Shown: positions 53,101-61,760, counted from the first letter of the stretch. The stretch: DNA of 64,000 nucleotides from Lepturacanthus savala (GCA_030544235.1 JARUPU010000074.1:248001-312000), one strand, 5' to 3'. Program-made: numbers and translations. Notes: a model not told the origin generated them from the letters alone.

Positions 53101-55076
53101 CAGTACAATATTTTTACAGAAAATCTTATTTACCTTTTACTATATGTAAAATGGTATAGTTTTGGATCAGAAATTCACCTGGAAAAGCTATTGTTTTCAT
53201 GTGGTTTGTGTTTTAAACTTTTTATTGCTCCATATGCATTCTCTCGGTCTGAAGAGCCCAAAAAGACAAAAAGCTATATAGGCCTAAATCAGTTCAATAT
53301 TTTTATAGAAAAACTTATTTACCTTTTACTTTATGTGAAATGGTATAGTTTTGGATCAGAAATTCACCTGGAAAAGCTATTGTTTTCATGTGGTTTGTGT
53401 TTTAAAGTTTTATTGCTCCATATGCATTCTCTCGGTCGGAAGAGCACAAAAAGACCAAAAGCTATGTAGGCCTAAATCAGTACAATATTTTTACAGAAAA
53501 TCTCATTTACCTTTTACTATATGTAAAATGGTATAGTTTTGGATCAGAAATTCACCTGGAAAAGCTATTGTTTTCATGTGGTTTGTGTTTTAAAGTTTTT
53601 ATTGCTCCATATGCATTCTCTCGGTCTGAAGAGCCCAAAAAGACAAAAAGCTATATAGGCCTAAATCAGTTCAATATTTTTATAGAAAAACTTATTTACC
53701 TTTTACTTTATGTGAAATGGTATAGTTTTGGATCAGAAATTCACCTGGAAAAGCTATTGTTTTCATGTGGTTTGTGTTTTAAAGTTTTATTGCTCCATAT
53801 GCATTCTCTCGGTCGGAAGAGCACAAAAAGACCAAAAGCTATGTAGGCCTAAATCAGTACAATATTTTTACAGAAAATCTCATTTACCTTTTACTATATG
53901 TAAAATGGTATAGTTTTGGATCAGAAATTCACCTGGAAAAGCTATTGTTTTCATGTGGTTTGTGTTTTAAAGTTTTTATTGCTCCATATGCATTCTCTCG
54001 GTCTGAAGAGCCCAAAAAGACAAAAAGCTATATAGGCCTAAATCAGTACAATATTTTCATAGAAAAACTTATTTACCTTTTACTTTATGTGAAATGGTAT
54101 AGTTTTGGATCAGAAATTCACCTGGAAAAGCTATTGTTTTCATGTGGTTTGTGTTTTAAAGTTTTATTGCTCCATATGCATTCTCTCGGTCGGGAGAGCA
54201 CAAAAAGACCAAAAGCTATGTAGGCCTAAATCAGTACAATATTTTTACAGAAAATCTTATTTACCTTTTACTATATGTAAAATGGTATAGTTTTGGATCA
54301 GAAATTCACCTGGAAAAGCTATTGTTTTCATGTGGTTTGTGTTTTAAAGTTTTTATTGCTCCATATGCATTCTCTCGGTCTGAAGAGCCCAAAAAGACAA
54401 AAAGCTATATAGGCCTAAATCAGTACAATATTTTCATAGAAAAACTTATTTACCTTTTACTTTATGTGAAATGGTATAGTTTTGGATCAGAAATTCACCT
54501 GGAAAAGCTATTGTTTTCATGTGGTTTGTGTTTTAAAGTTTTATTGCTCCATATGCATTCTCTCGGTCGGAAGAGCACAAAAAGACCAAAAGCTATGTAG
54601 GCCTAAATCAGTACAATATTTTTACAGAAAATCTTATTTACCTTTTACTATATGTAAAATGGTATAGTTTTGGATCAGAAATTCACCTGGAAAAGCTATT
54701 GTTTTCATGTGGTTTGTGTTTTAAAGTTTTTATTGCTCCATATGCATTCTCTCGGTCTGAAGAGCCCAAAAAGACAAAAAGCTATATAGGCCTAAATCAG
54801 TACAATATTTTCATAGAAAAACTTATTTACCTTTTACTTTATGTGAAATGGTATAGTTTTGGATCAGAAATTCACCTGGAAAAGCTATTGTTTTCATGTG
54901 GTTTGTGTTTTAAAGTTTTATTGCTCCATATGCATTCTCTCGGTCGGAAGAGCACAAAAAGACCAAAAGCTATGTAGGCCTAAATCAGTACAATATTTTT
55001 ACAGAAAATCTTATTAACCTTTTACTATATGTAAAATGGTATAGTTTTGGATCAGAAATTCACCTGGAAAAGCTAT
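32456..55076. repeat. 2,639-bp seven-dimer macro-unit
   Basis: The marker pair of a TTATTAACC B monomer followed by an A3 monomer (GAGAACAAA, TATGTAAGCC) recurs with A3 frames at 32,833, 35,472, 38,111, 45,274 and 47,913. Spacings are 2,639, 2,639, 7,163 and 2,639 bp, where 2,639 = 7 x 377. Off-period copies are at 39,996 (1,885 bp = 5 dimers, lacking the TTATTAACC marker), 52,814 and 55,076 (2,262 bp = 6 dimers apart). The next expected site, 50,552, keeps the TTATTAACC marker but has an A1 unit. Confidence 0.8.
41504..50551. repeat. Large duplication, copy 2 (about 9.05 kb)
   Basis: This is the partner of 28,309-38,110 and carries the same order of marker dimers with one 754-bp tetramer fewer. 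Private differences from copy 1 include GGATCCGAAATTC near 44,494, CATGTAGTTTG near 46,036, CACCTGGTAAAG near 49,409 and TTTTCATATGG near 49,801. These argue for two real, slightly diverged copies and not an assembly echo. The match ends at 50,552, where an A1 unit replaces the A3 unit expected from 38,111. Confidence 0.88.
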
Positions 55077-56206
55077 TGTTTTCATGTGGTTTGTGTTTTA
55101 AAGTTTTTATTGCTCCATATGCATTCTCTCGGTCTGAAGAGAACAAAAAGACAAAAAGCTATGTAAGCCTAAATCAGAACAATATTTTTATAGAAAATCT
55201 CATTTACCTTTTACTTTATGTGAAATGGTATAGTTTTGGATCAGAAATTCACCTGGAAAAGCTATTGTTTTCATGTGGTTTGTGTTTTAGAGTTTTATTG
55301 CTCCATATGCATTCTCTCGGTCGGGAGAGCACAAAAAGACCAAAAGCTATGTAGGCCTAAATCAGTACAATATTTTTACAGAAAATCTTATTTACCTTTT
55401 ACTATATGTAAAATGGTATAGTTTTGGATCAGAAATTCACCTGGAAAAGCTATTGTTTTCATGTGGTTTGTGTTTTAAACTTTTTATTGCTCCATATGCA
55501 TTCTCTCGGTCTGAAGAGCCCAAAAAGACAAAAAGCTATATAGGCCTAAATCAGTTCAATATTTTTATAGAAAAACTTATTTACCTTTTACTTTATGTGA
55601 AATGGTATAGTTTTGGATCAGAAATTCACCTGGAAAAGCTATTGTTTTCATGTGGTTTGTGTTTTAAAGTTTTATTGCTCCATATGCATTCTCTCGGTCG
55701 GAAGAGCACAAAAAGACCAAAAGCTATGTAGGCCTAAATCAGTACAATATTTTTACAGAAAATCTCATTTACCTTTTACTATATGTAAAATGGTATAGTT
55801 TTGGATCAGAAATTCACCTGGAAAAGCTATTGTTTTCATGTGGTTTGTGTTTTAAAGTTTTTATTGCTCCATATGCATTCTCTCGGTCTGAAGAGCCCAA
55901 AAAGACAAAAAGCTATATAGGCCTAAATCAGTACAATATTTTCATAGAAAAACTTATTTACCTTTTACTTTATGTGAAATGGTATAGTTTTGGATCAGAA
56001 ATTCACCTGGAAAAGCTATTGTTTTCATGTGGTTTGTGTTTTAAAGTTTTATTGCTCCATATGCATTCTCTCGGTCGGGAGAGCACAAAAAGACCAAAAG
56101 CTATGTAGGCCTAAATCAGTACAATATTTTTACAGAAAATCTTATTTACCTTTTACTATATGTAAAATGGTATAGTTTTGGATCAGAAATTCACCTGGAA
56201 AAGCTA

Positions 56207-58420
56207 TTGTTTTCATGTGGTTTGTGTTTTAAAGTTTTTATTGCTCCATATGCATTCTCTCGGTCTGAAGAGCCCAAAAAGACAAAAAGCTATATAGGCC
56301 TAAATCAGTACAATATTTTCATAGAAAAACTTATTTACCTTTTACTTTATGTGAAATGGTATAGTTTTGGATCAGAAATTCACCTGGAAAAGCTATTGTT
56401 TTCATGTGGTTTGTGTTTTAAAGTTTTTATTGCTCCATATGCATTCTCTCGGTCTGAAGAGCCCAAAAAGACAAAAAGCTATATAGGCCTAAATCAGTAC
56501 AATATTTTTACAGAAAATCTTATTTACCTTTTACTATATGTAAAATGGTATAGTTTTGGATCAGAAATTCACCTGGAAAAGCTATTGTTTTCATGTGGTT
56601 TGTGTTTTAAAGTTTTTATTGCTCCATATGCATTCTCTCGGTCTGAAGAGCACAAAAAGACCAAAAGCTATGTAGGCCTAAATCAGTACAATATTTTTAC
56701 AGAAAATCTTATTTACCTTTTACTATATGTAAAATGGTATAGTTTTGGATCAGAAATTCACCTGGAAAAGCTATTGTTTTCATGTGGTTTGTGTTTTAAA
56801 GTTTTTATTGCTCCATATGCATTCTCTCGGTCTGAAGAGCCCAAAAAGACAAAAAGCTATATAGGCCTAAATCAGTACAATATTTTCATAGAAAAACTTA
56901 TTTACCTTTTACTTTATGTGAAATGGTATAGTTTTGGATCAGAAATTCACCTGGAAAAGCTATTGTTTTCATGTGGTTTGTGTTTTAAAGTTTTTATTGC
57001 TCCATATACATTCTCTCGGTCTGAAGAGCACAAAAAGACAAAATGCTATGTAGACCTAAATCAGTTCAATATTTTTATAGAAAATCTTATTTACCTTTTA
57101 CTATATGTAAAATGGTATAGTTTTGGATCAGAAATTCACCTGGAAAAGCTATTGTTTTCATGTGGTTTGTGTTTTAAAGTTTTTATTGCTCCATATACAT
57201 TCTCTCGGTCTGAAGAGCACAAAAAGACAAAATGCTATGTAGACCTAAATCAGTTCAATATTTTTATAGAAAATATCATTTACCATTTACTATATGTAAA
57301 ATGGTATTGTTTTGGATCAGAAATTCACCTGGAAAAGCTATTGTTTTCATGTGGTTTATGTTTTAAAGTTTTTATTGCTCCATATGCATTCTCTCGGTCT
57401 GAAGAGCACAAAAAGACAAAATGCTATGTAGACCTAAATCAGTACAATATTTTTATAGAAAATCTTATTTACCTTTTACTTTATGTGAAATGGCATAGTT
57501 TTGGATCAGAAATTCACCTGGAAAAGCTATTGTTTTCATGTGGTTTGTGTTTTAAAGTTTTTATTGCTCCATATGCATTCTCTCGGTCGGGAGAGCACAA
57601 AAAGACCAAAAGCTATGTAGGCCTAAATCAGTACAATATTTTTACAGAAAATCTTATTTACCTTTTACTATATGTAAAATGGTATAGTTTTGGATCAGAA
57701 ATTCACCTGGAAAAGCTACTGTTTTCATGTGGTTTGTGTTTTAAACTTTTTATTGCTCCATATGGAAAAGCTATTGTTTTCATGTGGTTTGTGTTTTAAA
57801 GTTTTTATTGCTCCATATACATTCTCTCGGTCTGAAGAGCACAAAAAGACAAAATGCTATGTAGACCTAAATCAGTTCAATATTTTTATAGAAAATCTTA
57901 TTTACCTTTTACTATATGTAAAATGGTATAGTTTTGGATCAGAAATTCACCTGGAAAAGCTATTGTTTTCATGTGGTTTGTGTTTTAAAGTTTTTATTGC
58001 TCCATATACATTCTCTCGGTCTGAAGAGCACAAAAAGACAAAATGCTATGTAGACCTAAATCAGTTCAATATTTTTATAGAAAATATCATTTACCATTTA
58101 CTATATGTAAAATGGTATTGTTTTGGATCAGAAATTCACCTGGAAAAGCTATTGTTTTCATGTGGTTTATGTTTTAAAGTTTTTATTGCTCCATATGCAT
58201 TCTCTCGGTCTGAAGAGCACAAAAAGACAAAATGCTATGTAGACCTAAATCAGTACAATATTTTTATAGAAAATCTTATTTACCTTTTACTTTATGTGAA
58301 ATGGCATAGTTTTGGATCAGAAATTCACCTGGAAAAGCTATTGTTTTCATGTGGTTTGTGTTTTAAAGTTTTTATTGCTCCATATGCATTCTCTCGGTCT
58401 GAAGAGCCTAAAAGATAAAA
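56207..58420. repeat. Satellite domain 3: diverging edge monomers
   Basis: The 377-bp period stops and units revert to 189 bp. New variants appear that are not seen further in: CCATATACATTC, AAATGCTATGTAGACC, TATCATTTACCATTTAC and GGTATTGTTTTGG. A stop-free frame of 530 codons spans 56,207-57,799. Increasing private variation toward the boundary is what unequal crossing-over is expected to leave at an array margin. Confidence 0.88.
56953..58395. repeat. 811-bp tandem duplication with truncated monomer at the joint
   Basis: GGAAAAGCTATTG at 56,953 recurs at 57,764, and the marker AAATATCATT at 57,271 recurs at 58,082, both offset by 811 bp (4 x 189 + 55). At the joint (57,762-57,765) a monomer breaks off after TGCTCCATAT and restarts at GGAAAAGC, out of the 189-bp phase. 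The two ends share about 2 bases (TG), so the joint looks like microhomology or illegitimate recombination, not in-register exchange. Confidence 0.88.
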
Positions 58421-58454
58421 AGGTATGTAGGCCTAATCAGGCCTACATACCTTT
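58419..58454. repeat. Perfect 16-bp inverted repeat, 4-nt loop
   Basis: AAAGGTATGTAGGCCT (58,419-58,434) is followed by loop AATC (58,435-58,438) and its exact reverse complement AGGCCTACATACCTTT (58,439-58,454). The left arm is satellite sequence in normal orientation; the right arm is satellite sequence inverted. The interior of the array shows only short palindromes such as AGGCCT and CATATG. Confidence 0.95.
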
Positions 58455-58497
58455 CAAGATTTTCTGTAAAACCATAAGAGTTTTACAGAAAATCTTG
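58455..58497. repeat. Perfect 18-bp inverted repeat, 7-nt loop, abutting the first
   Basis: CAAGATTTTCTGTAAAAC (58,455-58,472), loop CATAAGA (58,473-58,479), then the exact reverse complement GTTTTACAGAAAATCTTG (58,480-58,497). It begins at the base after the first hairpin ends. Together, 58,439-58,472 is one 34-nt inverted satellite segment whose two halves pair outward, one with the unit on the left and one with the unit on the right. Confidence 0.95.
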
Positions 58498-58746
58498 TTT
58501 ACCTTTGATTTTATGTACAATGGTATAGTTTTACATTAAGAATTCACCTGGGAAAGCTATTGTTTTCATGTGGTTCATGTTTTAAAGTTTTTATGGCTCC
58601 AGAATCTTTCTCTCATTCTGAAGAGCACAATAAGATAGAAAGCTATGTCGGCCTAATCAGTGCAATATTGTTTTACAGAAAATCTTATTTACCTTTTATT
58701 TTATGTGCAATGGTATAGTTTTGGATTAGAAATTCACCTGGGAAAG
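58498..58746. repeat. Last, most diverged satellite copies
   Basis: About 1.3 monomers remain recognisable but altered: TGTACAATGGTATAG, CACCTGGGAAAGC, GGTTCATG, GGCTCCAGAATC, TATGTCGGCC and TGCAATATTGTTTTACAG. Similarity ends after CACCTGGGAAAG at about 58,746. These are the likely oldest, unhomogenised units and may be closest to the ancestral monomer. Confidence 0.88.
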
Positions 58747-58926
58747 TCCGATATCGTTTTCCAGACATCCAGAATCCAGACATCTATAGTAACAAAGTGA
58801 AATTCTTTTGGCATAAAGGTCACCACTGGGGTTATTACAGGAACAGCACAAAGGTGACAGAAGGCCACATGAATTTAAATAATTTCATCAAGAAGCCATG
58901 GGAAGGCCTTGTTCAATCTCAAATAT
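58719..58926 (+). other. Orphan open frame abutting the satellite (exon or gene remnant?)
   Basis: A frame with no internal stop runs from just after a TAG at 58,716 to TAA at 58,924-58,926. Its first nine or so codons are satellite-derived. The rest (about 59 codons from 58,747) includes short strings such as KFFWHKGHHWGYY and FIKKPWEGLVQSQI, with a mixed aromatic and charged composition that looks protein-like. There is no ATG at its start. The TTTTCCAG at 58,756-58,763 could serve as a splice acceptor, so this may be a terminal exon or the tail of a broken gene. I do not recognise the family and would not assign a function. Confidence 0.35.
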
Positions 58927-59641
58927 AAGGCTTTACATACACCAGTGGGTACAAGGAAGAACAACTGTGTCAACAACAGTGGTCAAACGCACTCTAGTGC
59001 CTGAAATGCCTATACTAACATTAAATTAAAAATTAAAATGTATTGTGAGTATGTAATGATGTTGTTGTTGAAATCAATGTCTGTAATGATGAGAAGTAAA
59101 GTTAAAGAAAAACTAGACAATTCACGCGGAAATTGTGAGTTGGGTCTGGGCTGTTGGGAGTCCTTGCTGGAGTTTTATAATGGTCGTGATACCATGGATG
59201 GGATGCTGGGGTCCTCTTTATTAATACTACAAAGTTTGATGGTTGTGGGGACTTTAAATCCAAAGTTATTGATGAAAAACTATTGACCAATCAGCTTTCA
59301 TGTCTTTTAGAGAAATCAGCTCAGTCACGAAGCTGTGGTCTTTCCATGGTGATGATGACATCACTGACACAGACCAACTGCTTCTAACTCAAAAATTCTG
59401 AATTCTATCATCTAAGATATTTTCCAACATCATCATTGAGGAGGGTATTCTTATGAGATGCCATGTCTTTGATATGTAGCTATATACCTCCTTAATACAT
59501 TATTTTATTTAAATTAATTTATTCATGTATTTATGTCACTTGCATAAAATATCTATATCTAATGTATTAATATCCATGTATAACATACTTAACCTAAAAC
59601 CTTCACAGTACATCTATGTATGTTATTAAAATCCTCAGACA
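58927..59641. other. Unassigned AT-rich flank
   Basis: No convincing gene, repeat unit or RNA. Overlapping short open frames exist on both strands near 59,038-59,290, but neither shows a recognisable motif and they shadow each other. The stretch 59,480-59,640 is strongly AT-rich with low complexity (TTTATTTAAATTAATTTATTC). Confidence 0.6.
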
Positions 59642-59949
59642 TTAGATTCTAGATTCAAAGTTCACTTTATTGTCATTTCACTCCACATTTACATTCAGTC
59701 TGAAATTAAATTGCTTCTCATCATTGACATTACATAAAAAATGGTGATTAAATGATTACTAAAAAATTCTATCTATAAAAAAATATATTTTCAATCACAT
59801 ATTTAAAAACAGTATTTCACAGCATTAATAACCAAATAATTTCAGAGGTTCAGTAAAAGGTGCTTCAATGTCTCCAATCCAGTGCTGTTTAAAGTAATTC
59901 AGACATGTCCTTAAATCAGTTCAAACCTTGTCCTTGGTTGTTGTCCAGC

Positions 59950-60007
59950 TGGGGGGGTGGTGTGTGTTTGGGGGGTTCAGGGTATCAGTGAGTGTGTGTG
60001 TGGGGGG
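59950..60007 (+). other. G-rich / GT-rich tract inside LINE 3' UTR
   Basis: Four G runs of at least three (59,951-59,957, 59,970-59,975, 59,980-59,982, 60,002-60,007) are separated by GT-rich loops, with GTGTGTGTGT between the last two. G-quadruplex formation is possible, but two loops are longer than usual. Probably simple-sequence expansion within the LINE tail. Confidence 0.45.
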
Positions 60008-60049
60008 ATTCAGTCCACTTGAAGCCCTACAGCTTGTAAAACCTGTTGA

Positions 60050-60307
60050 TCATAGTGAAGGGTGGAGTGGGTCTTTGATGGTGGAGGTAGCTGTGTGAAT
60101 GCATTGCTGTTGGTAGAGCGCCATCAGGATGAGACAGGAGCAGCAACGGTTCTGTAGGCAGTCTTCATCAGTCCTAATTGGCTGTTTTTGTTGTCCATGG
60201 AAACTACAGCTCCTGAACCAGGAAGTGATGTTGTAGGTCAGGATGCTGTCAGTGGAGCCGCTGTAGAAGGTGGTAAAGTGAGCAGACCAGTTACTATCAA
60301 TGACCAT
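60050..60307 (-). pseudogene. Reverse transcriptase C-terminal fragment of the LINE
   Basis: This 85-codon minus-strand frame carries the post-catalytic signature of jockey-type LINE reverse transcriptases: a FTTFYSGSTDSILTYNITSWF-like block near residues 11-31, then RTDEDCLQ, and TATSTIKDPLHPSL at the end. In intact elements the last block is a KATSIIKDPLHPSH-type motif followed by a basic C-terminus. Here a stop comes just after it. The catalytic YADD box and everything upstream are absent. Family assignment is from remembered motif patterns; identity is moderate. It has no independent function. Confidence 0.7.
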
Positions 60308-60310
60308 TAA

Positions 60311-60948
60311 AATTCTTTAGTGATATTACAGTGTAGATGCATTAACTGGAAAAACACAACAACCAAGCAGATTATAAAATGACTAATAAGTCTTGCTTGT
60401 TCTCTACTCCTACTCCATGTTTCTCCACAGTAAGTCAACATGGTCATTGTTAGAATGATGCATATAAGTTATCCCATATTTACTTATTTCCATTCTTTTA
60501 TTCTTTGTTCTGCATAACATGACAGTATAAGTTTGTGTGTGTATCTTCCAGGTGGACAATGGAGATGTTGCAGCTGTTGACTTGACCAAGATCTGAACTT
60601 CCTTCCAACTGTTCAATGATTTTACCAGGTTCCTGTCGTAATGACAAGAATACCTACCTAACTTAGGAATTTAGCTGACCTGTTTATATTCTAGAGAAAG
60701 GAAAACAAAACCTTGTATTAGTTAGACATTTACGCACAGTGACGACTTTCAAAGTCTCAAGGGGACAACCAAAACTATATAAAATGCATCAATATGTAGC
60801 TGCAGTATTTGGCAAATGCAGACAGACATGTGGCACAGGACAAACAAATTGGTGGGGTGGTGGAGAGAGGGATACAGAGAGCGTACCCGTGCTCTGTTTC
60901 TATCTGCACCACAAGAGGAGTTGCAAAGGGAAAAAGACCAGTACTGCC
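60311..60948. other. Unassigned segment between LINE and Helitron remnant
   Basis: No gene recognised. On the minus strand the helicase frame reads through from 60,948 into this segment without further family similarity until a stop near 60,775, so the transposon homology ends at about 60,949. On the plus strand one acceptor-like site with a short open exon is noted separately. No clear Helitron terminus (hairpin plus CTRR on the minus strand) was found by eye. Confidence 0.5.
60552..60596 (+). other. Possible terminal coding exon (weak)
   Basis: A GT/pyrimidine-rich run ending TATCTTCCAG (to 60,551) precedes GTGGACAATGGAGATG, a 14-codon open frame (VDNGDVAAVDLTKI) ending in TGA at 60,594-60,596. 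It looks like the last coding exon of a plus-strand gene, but 14 codons are too few for recognition and no upstream exon was identified in the window. Confidence 0.2.
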
Positions 60949-61746
60949 AAACGCCAACTTGATTGGGACCTGTCGCCGAACCGCTACCCTCTTGCTCATG
61001 GGTTCCTTGACTCGTGCGATGTAAACCAGCATGTCCGGCGGCCCGAGAACCTTTTTCCGAAACTTTTGATCAGCCTCTGGATTGTTCAATTCCAGTCCGA
61101 TCAGCTTCACAGTTTCGGGTAGGTCCACATACATGCACAGGTGATTGTGCCGAAAGCGCAGCTGACGAGGCCATCCTCGATGTCGACGTTCCTCGTCACC
61201 ATGACACGCGCGCCGACTTTGATGTTGTCTGGCAGATCCCTCCTGTTGCCCTTGAAGCCCCAGGGGATCCTTTTCCGATAATCCTCCGCAGGAATGTTGA
61301 CGACAGTCAACCCAAGGGCTGCAACGGTGGTTGCATCGTGGGCGTCCACCTCCTTGTTTGTCGCAAAGATGTGAAGGGCATCCACCGGACAATGTTGGGC
61401 GTCGACGACACACTGCTCGAGCGGAGCTTTGTCGTCGACGGAAAGTGGTTCGTTCTTCTGCTTTGTGCACAGTCTGTTCAACAGCTCAGCAAAAGACCGG
61501 TCGTCCTTTTGCCACATGATTTCCGTCAAGGTGACCATCTGGAAAGAACTCCAGAGGTCAAGGAAATCATCCTCACGCACACAGAGCGGCTTGGCCCTGC
61601 CAAGGGGCGGCAGCTAGTAAAAGTCCCCAACCGTCAAGACTGACATGCCTCCAAAGGGCCTCTTGTTGCCTTTGATTTGTTGCAACTGCCAGTGCACAGG
61701 CAAAGAGGTCCTTGGAAATCATAGAGATCTCGTCAATGATCAAGAT
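60949..61746 (-). pseudogene. PIF1-family helicase, C-terminal fragment (Helitron)
   Basis: The fragment starts at the Walker B box: ILIIDEISMISKD is read from 61,746, with the Asp-Glu codons at 61,729-61,734. Next come a KGNKRPFGGMSV block and a GDFY-stop-LPPLG motif, whose usual Gln is replaced by TAG at 61,614-61,616. The frame at 61,580-61,107 carries LTEIMWQKDDRSFAELLNRL, ALHIFATNKEVDAH and VGARVMVTRNVDIEDGLV, all typical of PIF1-like Helitron helicases. A frameshift at about 61,125-61,140 moves reading to LIGLELNNP, KFRKKVLGP and RRQVPIKLAF, where similarity stops at 60,949. The later motifs with the conserved Gln-Gly and Arg finger are missing, as is everything before Walker B, including Walker A. 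Another frameshift lies at about 61,693. In an intact element this domain would unwind DNA during rolling-circle transposition. Confidence 0.85.
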
Positions 61747-61760
61747 TTAACTTCGTCCAA
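61747..61760 (-). other. Internal deletion junction in the Helitron gene
   Basis: On the minus strand the basic repeat (ending LAFRQRVG) runs within a few bases into the Walker B sequence. Intact relatives have DUF6570, the Helitron_like_N/Rep HUH nuclease and the helicase Walker A part between these two, a loss of well over a thousand bases. The joint lies in about 61,747-61,760. Confidence 0.65.

Larger units (their letters stand above)
28309..56206. repeat. Satellite domain 2b: 74 phased 377-bp dimers
   Basis: The same landmark (start of TTTTCATGTGG in the A monomer) recurs from 28,309 to 56,207 at exact multiples of 377 bp. The distance of 27,898 bp equals 74 x 377 with no net indel. The dimer is A (189 bp; CGGTCTGAAGAG, ACAAAAAGC, CTTTATGTG) plus B (188 bp; T4 run, CGGTCGG, GACCAAAAGC, TTTTTACAG, CTATATGTA). 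A occurs as A1 (GTTTTTATTG, CAGTAC, TTTTCATAG), A2 (CTTTTTATTG, CAGTTC, TTTTTATAG) and A3 (GAGAACAAA, TATGTAAGCC, CAGAAC). B occurs as GGTCGGAAG or GGTCGGGAG forms. Confidence 0.95.
1..58746. repeat. Giant tandem satellite array, 189-bp monomer
   Basis: Every position in this stretch belongs to a head-to-tail repeat of about 189 bp in one orientation. Landmarks recurring once per unit are TATAGTTTTGGATCAGAAAT, CACCTGGAAAAGC, TGCTCCATATGCATTCTCTC and TAGGCCTAAATCAG. Hand counting one unit gives 189 bp and 58 G+C (about 31%). About 310 units are present and the array continues past the left edge. No other element interrupts it. Unit size near a nucleosome repeat, AT-richness, homogeneity and higher-order structure resemble vertebrate centromeric or pericentromeric satellites, but location is inference. 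I do not recognise it as a named satellite family. Confidence 0.98.
59642..60310 (-). mobile_element. 5'-truncated non-LTR retrotransposon (LINE), 3' end
   Basis: On the minus strand a degraded reverse-transcriptase C-terminus (60,307 to 60,050) is followed by about 400 bp of 3' untranslated sequence. It ends with GACAATAAAGTGAAC (AATAAA complement at 59,666-59,671) and a short GAATCTA duplication. The coding end fits jockey-superfamily fish LINEs of the Rex1/CR1/L2 type, whose elements are usually 5'-truncated on insertion. The exact family cannot be decided by eye. The left boundary is set at the terminal short repeat and the right boundary at loss of similarity; both are approximate. Confidence 0.7.

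Noticed and set aside
22810..56175. Dozens of near-identical 61- and 92-codon frames in the dimer domain as a small-gene family
   Set aside because: They arise mechanically from the 189/188-bp dimer shifting frame at each T4 run; the same pair recurs every 377 bp and overlaps out of frame.
1..58746. CRISPR array
   Set aside because: The repeat is continuous with no unique spacers, the unit is 189 bp, and no cas genes are present.
1..58746. CENP-B box in the satellite
   Set aside because: No match to the NTTCGNNNNANNCGGGN pattern in the consensus or the variants inspected; the only CG dinucleotides in the consensus are in TCTCGGTC.
1..58746. tRNA-derived or 5S-derived satellite with Pol III boxes
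   Set aside because: GGATCAGAAATTC only loosely resembles a B box, and there is no paired A box at the right spacing.
59038..59290. Overlapping plus (82 codons) and minus (62 codons) frames as genes
   Set aside because: Each mirrors the other, neither has recognisable motifs, and the surroundings are AT-rich non-coding sequence.
60410..60616. Minus-strand 68-codon frame
   Set aside because: No recognisable domain, and on the opposite strand to an acceptor-like site; probably chance.
60600..60948. Helitron 3' terminus (hairpin plus CTRR)
   Set aside because: No convincing hairpin followed by CTRR was found on the minus strand, so the left end of the element was set only by loss of helicase similarity.
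61014..61643. 209-codon plus-strand frame
   Set aside because: It is the antisense shadow of the helicase fragment, whose minus-strand reading carries recognisable PIF1 motifs.
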